Shown piece by piece: positions 1-5,583 of a stretch of DNA of 8,668 nucleotides (the first letter of the stretch is position 1; the number at the start of each line of letters is the position of its first letter). Source of the stretch: Candidatus Shapirobacteria bacterium (GTDB taxonomy: Bacteria > Patescibacteriota > Microgenomatia > UBA12405 > JAHJSD01); NCBI GenBank assembly GCA_027021145.1, contig JALUUX010000070.1, positions 1 through 8,668 of the forward strand. Direction: 5' to 3'. The position numbers and the translations under genes were made by a program. The notes beneath the pieces are model-generated. The model was not told the DNA's origin. It did not search any database and saw only the letters and a list, made by a program, of their open reading frames with translations.

Positions 1-64
1 TAGTTTTCCTCACCGTCAAGGGATCAGGAGAAGTTTTGAGAATTTTAGCGATTAGATTTCTCAT
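1..64 (-). CDS. 5' end of a second Qng1-like (DUF2419) gene, cut by the window edge
   Basis: Twenty-one codons are visible, starting at the ATG on 62-64 and open to the left edge. The peptide begins MRNLIAKILKTSPDPL, identical to the N-terminus of the Qng1 protein encoded at 1787-2767. It then continues TVRKT where the intact protein has GVRKT. Positions 1-20 differ from the other copy at 7 of 20 bases, yet the reading frame and most amino acids are kept. Several of the changes are synonymous, which hints that the gene to the left was once, or still is, a selected paralogue rather than pure junk. Whether it is intact cannot be seen here. The start lies within a 136-bp perfect repeat (21-156). 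Confidence 0.6.
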   Translation of the reverse strand, partial: MRNLIAKILKTSPDPLTVRKT

Positions 65-156
65 GCTCTCTTTTGTTTTTAAGAAAAATGAAAAATGCTT
101 CTAATTCTTGACCCTTTAAATACTTCTCGGCGTTTTCCCAAAACTCATCAAACCAC
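21..156. repeat. 136-bp perfect direct repeat, copy 1
   Basis: Every base of 21-156 equals 2724-2859, in the same orientation (offset 2703). Identity stops abruptly on both sides. The 20 bases to the left match at about 13 of 20, and to the right the sequence switches to a diverged copy of the 3' end of the HTH gene. It covers the HD/Qng1 gene junction. No terminal inverted repeats or transposase accompany it. Confidence 0.95.
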
Positions 157-157
157 C
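45..157 (-). pseudogene. 3' tail of a duplicated HD-domain 5'-nucleotidase gene
   Basis: This is the last 37 or so codons of the HD gene at 2748-3323, identical at the base level up to position 156. The start, the metal-binding residues and the middle of the gene are missing immediately upstream: after position 156 homology jumps to the end of the HTH gene. Read upstream in the same frame, the fragment meets a TAG stop at 165-167 and has no in-frame start. It overlaps the start of the second Qng1 gene by the same 20 bp as the intact pair, so the overlapping HD/Qng1 junction was copied as a unit. Confidence 0.75.
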
Positions 158-164
158 CATCGGC

Positions 165-371
165 CTAATTATAAGTTACCTTCTTTAAAAGTTTAATCAT
201 TAATTGTCCTAGGTTGGTCATTCTTTCCTCCAGCTTACTCAATTTCTTATCAATCTTTCTCCTGGATAGATTATTACTGAAATGCTGTTCACTCGAGAAG
301 TAGAATAAGTATGACGCCCAGAGAAAATCGCCGATGTAATTGCCTAAAACAATGCATTGAATTTCGTAGAT
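165..371 (-). pseudogene. Relic open frame: HTH-gene coiled-coil tail joined to a possible HD-gene piece
   Basis: A minus-strand frame with no usable start codon runs from the stop at 372-374 down to the TAG at 165-167. Its C-terminal half ends RKIDKKLSKLEERMTN followed by LGQLMIKLLKK. This closely matches the coiled-coil end of the HTH protein (EIEKKLKKLEERVANLEQ, then LMIKLLKK), and 181-206 is base-identical to 3351-3376. Further upstream, 312-335 encodes IGDFLWAS, resembling IGDIKWES of the HD protein (encoded at 3078-3101; 17 of 24 bases match). If that second match is real, the gene pieces are in a different order from the intact operon. The HTH DNA-binding domain itself is absent. The HTH-tail match is secure; the HD-middle match is tentative. 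Confidence 0.55.
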
Positions 372-414
372 CTAAATTCTATTATGGAACTGCGTCAATG
401 ACAATTTAATGCAT
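352..414. repeat. Imperfect inverted repeat downstream of hisS
   Basis: Bases 352-363 can pair with 403-414 over 12 positions with a single G-T pair, enclosing a 39-base loop. It lies just past the hisS stop in the direction of hisS transcription. On the minus strand the second arm is followed by TGTTTTA. It could act as a weak terminator, but the loop is long and the stem AT-rich, so chance or a decayed element is equally possible. Confidence 0.3.
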
Positions 415-442
415 AGTGGTATTTATAGTAGCAGTAGATAAC

Positions 443-1708
443 TTAGGAGCTAATTTCTTCAATTAAATCAGACAACAAAACATTCTTTTGGCTTTTATCA
501 GCAAGATTCTTAACAGCAACCACCCCCTGTTCTAATTCTTTTGGGCCAATAATAATAACAAATGGTATCCCTCGCCGATCAGCATACTTTAGCTGTCTTT
601 TTAGTTTTACACCTGGATCAGGATAAACCTCTACTGCAATTCCAGCATTTCGTAAAGCATCAGCTACACGAAGCGATTCGCTTTCAAAACCGGCGAAAAC
701 TGTTATTAAAACCTTCGGAAGGCTTGGACTAATTTCAGGAAACTTCCCAAGACTTCTTAACACTTCCTCAATCACCATATCTCCCATGGCAAAACCAACT
801 CCAGAAACTGGGCTTTTGCCTCCAACTTCCGCAGTAAGCCGGTCGTATCTTCCTCCACCAAAAAGAGCGCGTAATTTTCCAGTTGTCTCCCAGCCTTCAA
901 ACACAATTCCGGTATAATAATCGAGCCCGCGAACCACGGTGGGATCAAATTCAACATACTCAGCAGCTCCTGATTTTTGCAAAAGGTCAAAAACTTCCAA
1001 TAAGCGATCTGAGTCAGCAAATTGGCGATTAGCAAAAACATCTTCAAAACGAGTTAATTGACTCCTATCCAGTCCCTCTTCTGTTAGTAACTCATGGAAA
1101 ACTTTTCTTTTTACTTTATCCCTTTTATCGACAATCTTTAATATTCTTTCTAAACTTGCTCGTGGAATTCCAATCTCAAGCAGCCGCTTTTCAACTAATT
1201 TTCGATCATTAACTCGTATCTTCACCTCATCAGAGGTTAGACCAATCTCTTTAAAAAAGCTAATAGCAATCATAATCATCTCTACATCTGCCAATGGGGT
1301 GTTTGGTCCAAGTAAATCGATATTCCACTGAAAAAACTCTCGCCCTCTTCCTTTTTGAGGTCTTTCATACCGATAAAATCGTCCAAATGAATACCACCGG
1401 ACAGGAAACACTAAAGAATGTTCTTTTTTTGCCACCATTCGCGCCAACGAAGGAGTCAACTCTGGCCTAAGCGTAAGAATCTCTCCTTTTCTATCTTCTA
1501 AGGTGAACGCTTGTTTTTTTACTAATTCTTCTCCTGATTTTGCTGCATACAACTCTATTCTCTCAATAATTGGAGCCTCGTATTCCTGATAACCAAAGCT
1601 TTCGGACACACTGCTAACCACCCTATAGAACCATTTTTCAAATGACCAAATTTCAGGATAAAAATCTCGCGTCCCTTTTACAGGCCTAATTAATTTTTTA
1701 GCATTCAT
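443..1708 (-). CDS. hisS: Histidyl-tRNA synthetase
   Basis: Charges tRNA-His with histidine in the cytoplasm; essential for translation. The 421-residue length is normal for bacterial HisRS. Class II features appear in order: the N-terminal VKGTRDFYP (10-18), motif 1 around 36-60 (FGYQEYEAP), TLRPELTPSLARMV (79-92), motif 2 with FYRYERPQKGRGREFFQ (111-127, arginine 113 and glutamate 115 placed for ATP), the HisRS signature RGLDYYTG (260-267), and motif 3 with FGGGRYDRL (283-291) plus SGVGFAMG (302-309). An anticodon-binding domain follows from about residue 331 (PKVLITVF). No catalytic residue looks lost. It appears to be a single-gene unit with its own promoter, 78 bp downstream of Qng1 on the same strand. 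The ATG at 1706-1708 is chosen because family homology starts within a few residues and a TATAAT lies just upstream. Confidence 0.97.
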   Translation of the reverse strand: MNAKKLIRPVKGTRDFYPEIWSFEKWFYRVVSSVSESFGYQEYEAPIIERIELYAAKSGEELVKKQAFTLEDRKGEILTLRPELTPSLARMVAKKEHSLVFPVRWYSFGRFYRYERPQKGRGREFFQWNIDLLGPNTPLADVEMIMIAISFFKEIGLTSDEVKIRVNDRKLVEKRLLEIGIPRASLERILKIVDKRDKVKRKVFHELLTEEGLDRSQLTRFEDVFANRQFADSDRLLEVFDLLQKSGAAEYVEFDPTVVRGLDYYTGIVFEGWETTGKLRALFGGGRYDRLTAEVGGKSPVSGVGFAMGDMVIEEVLRSLGKFPEISPSLPKVLITVFAGFESESLRVADALRNAGIAVEVYPDPGVKLKRQLKYADRRGIPFVIIIGPKELEQGVVAVKNLADKSQKNVLLSDLIEEISS

Positions 1709-1715
1709 GACTTAA

Positions 1716-1721
1716 ATTATA
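1716..1721 (-). promoter_or_regulatory. Probable -10 box of hisS, leaderless spacing
   Basis: The minus strand reads TATAAT here, seven bases before the hisS ATG. Transcription would start at or next to the start codon, and no Shine-Dalgarno-like sequence is present, so a leaderless mRNA is likely. I see no good -35 at 16-18 bp. Instead there is a CTAA x3 run (1737-1748, plus strand), with CTAATTAA repeated at 1745-1752 and 1756-1763, 11 bp apart. This could be an activator or operator site. Confidence 0.5.
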
Positions 1722-1786
1722 TAGGGTCTTGCCCAACTAACTAACTAATTAAATACTAATTAACTTGTCTCAGAAGCGTCAAAAAG

Positions 1787-2767
1787 CTAGTAGGCCGTGG
1801 TTAAAACTCGGTGATAGGGTCTGACATCTCTAATTGACTGAGCTGCTTTCCACAAGACATTATCTACTTCTACAGGCATAATGCCGGCTTGGTGAGCCAA
1901 AAACTCTCCGCTCCAAATTGTTGCTGCTCGGATCTCTGCTTCCTCTCGACTACCAGGTTCTAGAATCTGATATTCATCCAGCTTCCTAGCTAAGCTGGGA
2001 TCATACTCCAGCACCCCTAAAGCTCTGAGAATTTGAGGTACTTTGTAATCAGCAAACAAAGTTAGACTTTCAAGGTTGGTAATTTTTAACTCAGGCAGAA
2101 GGCTGAGATCATAAGCAAAAATTTGGGCTCTTTTGTAGAAATTGACTCTCTTGCCCATGAAGGAAGTATAGTCTTCAAAAGATGGAAAGGTAGCGACTAT
2201 TTGGGTAACAACTTTGCCAGCATCAAGACCTGTTTCGGTCAAAAAGTGATAAATATTGCCTTGATACTTCTCGGCCAAAATAGCACCAATTTCGTTAAGA
2301 ATCCTAACTCGCTCCTTTAATAGGGGAATGGGCCGATCATTAGCGCTTCTAAAAATATATTTGGTCTCTGAGAGTCTTAAATTTTTAAGATAGTCAGCAT
2401 CTAAAATTGGGGTCCCTTCTTCTTGGGCTCGCTGGATTGAAGCTACTAAAGCAAACCAGCCGCTGGAGATAAAGTTGCCTTTGGGATACTCGACGGTCCA
2501 TTTTTCTTGACCTTTTTTAGCCCAAAAGCAAAAGTTGATTGCATCAAGAACAAATATTAACTGAGGAGTGGGATCATCAGAACCAAACTGCTCCGCAGTC
2601 AAAACCTCTCGTTTTTCAAACTTTCTTTTTACTAAATTAGCCACCTCCTGAAGTTTGTCAAAATTTATCCGTACTAACCGGGAATTAAGAAGCACTTCCG
2701 CAGTGGTTTTTCTCACTCCTAAAGGATCAGGAGAAGTTTTGAGAATTTTAGCGATTAGATTTCTCAT
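1787..2767 (-). CDS. qng1: Queuosine 5'-phosphate N-glycosylase/hydrolase (DUF2419, Q salvage)
   Basis: Family members (human QNG1/C9orf64 and bacterial homologues) cleave queuosine 5'-monophosphate to release queuine, which a tRNA-guanine transglycosylase can then insert into tRNA. The 326 residues match the family along their length: DAINFCFW (75-82), FPSFEDYTSF then GKRVNFYKRAQI (194-216), TLFADYKVPQILRALG (236-251), EEAEIRAATIW (275-285) and the C-terminal PYHRVL (317-322). The FADY aspartate (240) is the likely catalytic acid by family analogy. The protein has no signal peptide and is cytosolic. It is the last gene of the HTH-HD-Qng1 operon; its ATG lies inside the HD gene (20-bp overlap), implying translational coupling. 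AGAGAG nine bases or less upstream is at most a weak ribosome site. Alternatives are unlikely given the match along the whole length. Confidence 0.93.
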   Translation of the reverse strand: MRNLIAKILKTSPDPLGVRKTTAEVLLNSRLVRINFDKLQEVANLVKRKFEKREVLTAEQFGSDDPTPQLIFVLDAINFCFWAKKGQEKWTVEYPKGNFISSGWFALVASIQRAQEEGTPILDADYLKNLRLSETKYIFRSANDRPIPLLKERVRILNEIGAILAEKYQGNIYHFLTETGLDAGKVVTQIVATFPSFEDYTSFMGKRVNFYKRAQIFAYDLSLLPELKITNLESLTLFADYKVPQILRALGVLEYDPSLARKLDEYQILEPGSREEAEIRAATIWSGEFLAHQAGIMPVEVDNVLWKAAQSIRDVRPYHRVLTTAY

Positions 2768-2859
2768 GCTCTCTTTTGTTTTTAAGAAAAATGAAAAATG
2801 CTTCTAATTCTTGACCCTTTAAATACTTCTCGGCGTTTTCCCAAAACTCATCAAACCAC
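2724..2859. repeat. 136-bp perfect direct repeat, copy 2 (inside intact HD/Qng1 genes)
   Basis: Partner of 21-156. It spans the last 37 codons of the HD gene and the first 14 or so codons of Qng1. Both genes read through it intact, so this copy is the functional context and the left one is the relic context. Confidence 0.95.
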
Positions 2860-3323
2860 TCAGAGGGATAACCCTCCTTCTCATACTCTAGCGCCTGGAT
2901 GACCATTTCCAATTTGTCCAATTGTTTAACAATTTTCGCCTCTCTGGTCTCCTGACGACCAAACTCTTTCCAGAGCTCAACGTATTCCTGAAAACTAGGA
3001 TTATCAGCAAACATCTGACTGATTACCTTCTCTTCATCGGCATGCTTTTTCTTCCGGGAACCAATCACCTTCTTGCCTGACTCCCACTTAATATCACCAA
3101 TGCCTGCCTCGCCTAGATCATGGATTAAAGCCATCTTAACCAGTTTTAGTTGATCTAGACCTAATTCTGGAGCCAAAAGTAAAGCCAGCATCGCCACCCG
3201 CCAAGTATGTTCTGCTACAGACTCAACATCTTTGACCCCTTTTAAAACCCAGCCAGTCCGCTGAACTTTCTTGAGGATGCCGATTTCTAAAAGCAGGTTT
3301 AGCAATTCCGGGTGGGAAACCAT
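2748..3323 (-). CDS. HD-domain 5'-nucleotidase, HDDC2/YfbR-like
   Basis: A metal-dependent HD phosphohydrolase of 191 residues. It resembles HDDC2 and YfbR, which remove the 5'-phosphate from (deoxy)nucleoside monophosphates. The expected ligands are present: AEHTWR with His39, IHDLGE with His68, Asp69 and Glu72, GIGD with Asp77, and KQLDKLEM with Asp136. The N-terminal LKKVQRTGW (18-26) and the VKQLDK...ALEYE region (132-148) are also typical. It starts 14 bp after the HTH gene and overlaps Qng1 by 20 bp, so the three are surely co-transcribed. Because Qng1 acts on a nucleoside 5'-monophosphate, the pairing suggests a salvage role, either on the same nucleotide pool or cleaning up by-products; that link is inference. 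The true substrate cannot be told from sequence. A diverged partial copy lies in 45-157. Confidence 0.9.
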   Translation of the reverse strand: MVSHPELLNLLLEIGILKKVQRTGWVLKGVKDVESVAEHTWRVAMLALLLAPELGLDQLKLVKMALIHDLGEAGIGDIKWESGKKVIGSRKKKHADEEKVISQMFADNPSFQEYVELWKEFGRQETREAKIVKQLDKLEMVIQALEYEKEGYPSEWFDEFWENAEKYLKGQELEAFFIFLKNKREHEKSNR

Positions 3324-3336
3324 TTTTCTTGGCTTA

Positions 3337-3342
3337 ATTATA
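3337..3342 (-). promoter_or_regulatory. Possible internal -10 box ahead of the HD gene
   Basis: TATAAT on the minus strand, 13 bases before the HD start codon and overlapping the end of the HTH gene. The same hexamer is kept at 168-173 in the decayed copy. No convincing -35 was found (TTAAAC at 3361-3366 gives an 18-bp spacer). It could give HD and Qng1 some expression independent of the regulator's promoter. Confidence 0.3.
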
Positions 3343-3655
3343 ACCTACTTTTCTTTAAAAGTTTAATCATTAATTGCTCTAAGTTGGCTACCCTTTCTTC
3401 TAATTTTTTTAGCTTTTTCTCAATTTCTTGATGTTTGCTGCTAACATTTCCGTTGCCAGCCAGCTCATCTACTGAAACATTAGTAATTTCAGCAATTCTA
3501 ATCAGAGTAGGAGAAGGAGGAATGGCTCGACCAGTCTCATAGGCAGAAATAGTCTTGGCCGAGACACCCAACTTCTCGGCTAGTTCTTCCTGCGACAACC
3601 CCGCCGCCAACCGAGCTTTTTTGATATTCTTAAACAAAATATATGGATCTTGCAT
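3338..3655 (-). CDS. XRE-family HTH transcriptional regulator with C-terminal coiled coil
   Basis: A 105-residue DNA-binding protein. Residues about 9-65 form a Cro/C1-type helix-turn-helix: KARLAAGLSQEELAEKLGV, then SAKTISAYETGRAIPP, then LIRIAEITNVSVDEL. Residues about 75-103 form a lysine/glutamate/leucine heptad coiled coil (EIEKKLKKLEERVANLEQL) that probably drives dimer formation. It is the first gene of the operon with HD and Qng1 and is divergent from the NTase-HEPN-NDT operon, so it is well placed to control both, as with antitoxin-type XRE proteins. The start at 3653-3655 is supported by a promoter ending nine bases upstream. The coiled-coil tail also survives as a relic at 165-285. 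Its regulatory targets are inferred, not seen. Confidence 0.92.
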   Translation of the reverse strand: MQDPYILFKNIKKARLAAGLSQEELAEKLGVSAKTISAYETGRAIPPSPTLIRIAEITNVSVDELAGNGNVSSKHQEIEKKLKKLEERVANLEQLMIKLLKKSRL

Positions 3656-3664
3656 GGCTTGTAT

Positions 3665-3693
3665 ATTCTACCCTAGCTGGTGTTAAAATCCAA
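3665..3693 (-). promoter_or_regulatory. Promoter of the HTH-HD-Qng1 operon
   Basis: Minus strand: TTGGAT (3688-3693), a 17-bp spacer, and TAGAAT (3665-3670). The -10 ends nine bases before the HTH start codon and there is no Shine-Dalgarno, so the message would have almost no leader. The heptamer TATTCTA (plus strand 3664-3670) over this -10 recurs at the opposing promoter (3749-3755). Confidence 0.5.
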
Positions 3694-3722
3694 ATCTAAT
3701 TTCAGACTTAGACAAATTTCAC

Positions 3723-3751
3723 TTGACAAGTATATTTTAATTAGCTATTAT
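3723..3751 (+). promoter_or_regulatory. Strong sigma-70-type promoter of the NTase-HEPN-NDT operon
   Basis: A perfect TTGACA (3723-3728), a 17-bp spacer, and TATTAT (3746-3751). Transcription would begin near 3758, about nine bases before the ATG at 3767. This fixes the start of the NTase gene: the upstream in-frame ATG at 3680 lies before the promoter. A six-base inverted repeat (ATTCTA 3750-3755, TAGAAT 3763-3768) flanks the predicted start site and may be an operator for the divergent HTH regulator. Confidence 0.7.
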
Positions 3752-3766
3752 TCTAATAAAACTAGA

Positions 3767-4687
3767 ATGAAAATTGATGTCCTAATTGACGAAGTAAAAC
3801 GACTCAATCTTCCATTAGGCAAATACGCTGTCTTTGGAAGCGCGGTAATGGCAATAAGAGGAATTAGAGAGGCTCCAAACATTGATGTAATTGTAACCAA
3901 TGATCTCTGGCACAAGCTTTTAGATTTGTTTTCCCCTGACGCAGAGGGCTTCATTAAGATTGGTCACGTAAAGATTTCTAACTGGTGGTTTGTTCCGACT
4001 AGAAAAGATATTTCCACAATGATTAAGGAGGCAGAGATTATTCGAGGCATTCCGTTTGTAAGGCTCGAGGAGGTTCTGGCCTACAAAAGCAAACTCAATC
4101 GCTGGAAGGACAAAAGAGATGTTGTTCTGATTAGAGAATTTTTGATAAAAAACACCGACATGGATAGTTTCCCTGTTGGACTAGGAATAGAAACATATAA
4201 GAAATTCTTGAAAGTCTTCGTAGAAAAAATAAATGCCATTTTCAAAGAAAAGATTTTATCCCTAATTCTCTTTGGATCTGTCTGTCGCAATCAAGCCAAA
4301 GGAAACAGCGATCTGGACATTTTTGTGTTTTATGATGACAAAAAAATAACTAGAAAAGAAACAAATAGAATTTTGGCTTCCTTGATTTTGGAGTTAAGAA
4401 ATACTCCCGAATATCGGCGATTAGTTTCAATGAACATCTATCCAGAAATTTACCCTTTTCTAATTAGCAAAAGTCGAGCAAAAGATATTCTATGGGTTTT
4501 CTTGGATGCCACCGATCATGGAATTATTCTTAAAGATGTTGGAAATTTTGGTAGAAAGCTTATCGAAGACACTAAAAAGAAAATCGCCAAGCTGGGAGGG
4601 AGAAGAGTTCAATTACCTAATAATCGTTGGTGCTGGGTTTTATTTCGTGATTTTTCTCAAGTTATTAATTGCCAAATTGATCTTTAA
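3767..4687 (+). CDS. Tandem nucleotidyltransferase protein (MNT-type antitoxin-like)
   Basis: A 306-residue protein with two polymerase-beta-type NTase domains. Domain 1 (about 15-125) has VFGSAVMAIRGIR (22-34) and PNIDVIV (37-43); the usual first aspartate of the D-x-D pair is Asn38 here, so it may be inactive or altered. Domain 2 (about 160-306) has the full MNT signature LFGSVCRNQA...SDLDIFV (168-187, Asp182 and Asp184). Its tail, GGRRVQLPNNRWCWVL (277-292), is typical of archaeal/bacterial MNT proteins paired with HEPN. In characterised HEPN/MNT pairs the MNT protein neutralises HEPN by adding AMP. The start was set at 3767 because homology begins there and the promoter covers the earlier ATG. 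The HEPN gene follows after 3 bp. Fusion of two NTase domains in the antitoxin position is unusual. Its substrate is unknown. Confidence 0.85.
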   Translation: MKIDVLIDEVKRLNLPLGKYAVFGSAVMAIRGIREAPNIDVIVTNDLWHKLLDLFSPDAEGFIKIGHVKISNWWFVPTRKDISTMIKEAEIIRGIPFVRLEEVLAYKSKLNRWKDKRDVVLIREFLIKNTDMDSFPVGLGIETYKKFLKVFVEKINAIFKEKILSLILFGSVCRNQAKGNSDLDIFVFYDDKKITRKETNRILASLILELRNTPEYRRLVSMNIYPEIYPFLISKSRAKDILWVFLDATDHGIILKDVGNFGRKLIEDTKKKIAKLGGRRVQLPNNRWCWVLFRDFSQVINCQIDL

Positions 4688-4690
4688 AAA

Positions 4691-5116
4691 ATGAACAATA
4701 TTAAACGATCTGAAATGTTGCTTGCAGCGGCAGATGAAAGTATCGCTCAAGCAAAATTTTCCTTTGACAGAGGAGTTTGGAATTTAACAATTAGAAGGAC
4801 TCAAGAAGCGGTCGAGCTTTGCCTGGCAGGGATCCTAGCCTTGATGGGAGTTCACTACCCAAAAGACCATGATCAGGCCCCTTTGACTCTAAGAGTTTTA
4901 AAAGCTCACGGGCTAGGCATAGAGGAAAAGAAAGCTAAAAAAATACAAAGAATCTCAATCGATCTATCAAGAAAACGTGGCCCCGCCCTCCATCAGGAAG
5001 AAGGTCATGATCAGACCACAGCTCAACAAGCAATTAAAGACGCTCAACTGGTTCTTAATTTAATGAAGAAAGTAAGATGCAAGTTGCTCGTCAGGATGAA
5101 AAAAAACAAAAAATGA
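4691..5116 (+). CDS. HEPN-domain protein, putative RNase toxin (COG2250-like)
   Basis: A 141-residue all-helical HEPN protein. Helix 2 carries WNLTIRRTQEAVELCLAGIL (30-49), a family hallmark, followed by a Y-P-x-x-H-D loop (56-61). The motif RGPALH (96-101) fits the R-x4-H catalytic signature of HEPN RNases. Many COG2250 relatives have a tyrosine where His101 stands, so this member may be catalytically competent. In HepT-type toxins the motif is R-x4-H-x-Y and the tyrosine is AMPylated by the antitoxin; here that position is Glu103 and the only tyrosine is Tyr56. Control may therefore work differently. The C-terminus is strongly basic (KKNKK), possibly for RNA contact. It lies 3 bp after the NTase gene and overlaps the NDT-like gene as ATGA. 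No Shine-Dalgarno is visible, suggesting coupled translation. Confidence 0.85.
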   Translation: MNNIKRSEMLLAAADESIAQAKFSFDRGVWNLTIRRTQEAVELCLAGILALMGVHYPKDHDQAPLTLRVLKAHGLGIEEKKAKKIQRISIDLSRKRGPALHQEEGHDQTTAQQAIKDAQLVLNLMKKVRCKLLVRMKKNKK

Positions 5117-5547
5117 GGATTGTCGTTTGTGGTTCAATGAGCCATTATTTTAAAATGCTTGCGGTAAAAAAGAAGCTTATTTCTTTGGGTCACGAGGTTG
5201 TCTTACCGGAAGTTGCTACCAGTCAACAACTTAAAGATATAAAGAATAATTCCTATATTGACACCGCTGAATTAAAAATTCGCCATGACTTTATTAGGAA
5301 GCACTACCAACATATAGTGAAATCAGACGCTGTTTTAATTGTTAATCACGATAAAAACGGGATTAAAAACTACATCGGTGGCAATGCGTTTTTAGAAATG
5401 GGCTTTGCTTATGTGTCAAACAAGCCTATTTTTCTTCTAAACCCTATTCCCAATATCAGGTTCTATTATCATGAGATAAGAGCCATGCAGCCAATAGTTA
5501 TTCAGGACAACTGGTCAAAGTTAAACCTCAAAAACCTGCCTGATTAA
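5113..5547 (+). CDS. Nucleoside 2-deoxyribosyltransferase-like (NDT/SLOG-type) protein
   Basis: A 144-residue Rossmann-like protein. It starts MRIVVCGSMS (1-10), has the GHEVVLPEV strand (26-34), SDAVLIVNHD (71-80), a glycine-rich YIGGNAFLEMGFA (87-99) and KPIFLLNPIP (104-113). Glu95 in the FLEMGFA stretch sits where NDT enzymes keep their nucleophilic glutamate. True NDTs transfer deoxyribose between bases; relatives in the TIR/SLOG superfamily make or sense nucleotide signals. Which applies here is unknown. The start at 5113 is preferred over the in-frame ATG at 5077 because it gives the standard ATGA overlap with HEPN and begins exactly at the first strand. Its place as third gene of a HEPN/MNT operon suggests a linked function. 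A second NDT-like domain is fused to the Ppx-like protein downstream. Confidence 0.75.
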   Translation: MRIVVCGSMSHYFKMLAVKKKLISLGHEVVLPEVATSQQLKDIKNNSYIDTAELKIRHDFIRKHYQHIVKSDAVLIVNHDKNGIKNYIGGNAFLEMGFAYVSNKPIFLLNPIPNIRFYYHEIRAMQPIVIQDNWSKLNLKNLPD

Positions 5548-5551
5548 TGTA

Positions 5552-5583
5552 ATTTCTAGCTATTAAGATTCATTCCTAGAAAT
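5552..5583 (+). terminator. Weak hairpin after the NTase-HEPN-NDT operon
   Basis: Bases 5552-5559 pair perfectly with 5576-5583 (8 bp, loop of 16), starting five bases after the stop codon of the NDT-like gene. The following sequence ATTTC is not a proper T-run, so this is a candidate terminator or mRNA 3'-end stabiliser only. Confidence 0.35.

Noticed and set aside
772..1047. Long minus-strand frame inside hisS.
   Set aside because: It is in another frame of a complete, well-supported HisRS gene and has no recognisable features.
2123..2320. Plus-strand frame opposite Qng1.
   Set aside because: Shadow of the intact DUF2419 gene; no promoter or ribosome site.
1..3655. The repeated segments could mark an insertion sequence or transposon.
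   Set aside because: No transposase, terminal inverted repeats or target-site duplication is visible; the repeat copies ordinary gene sequence.
3680..3766. An in-frame ATG at 3680 could add 29 residues to the NTase protein.
   Set aside because: It lies upstream of the TTGACA/TATTAT promoter, and domain homology starts just after the ATG at 3767.
4506..4694. Small frame with a hydrophobic C-terminus that could be a membrane peptide or toxin.
   Set aside because: It lies entirely within the conserved C-terminal part of the NTase gene in another frame and has no ribosome site.
5077..5112. Earlier in-frame ATG for the NDT-like gene at 5077.
   Set aside because: It would overlap HEPN by 40 bp and add a non-homologous lysine-rich tail; ATG 5113 gives a clean ATGA overlap and begins at the first beta strand.
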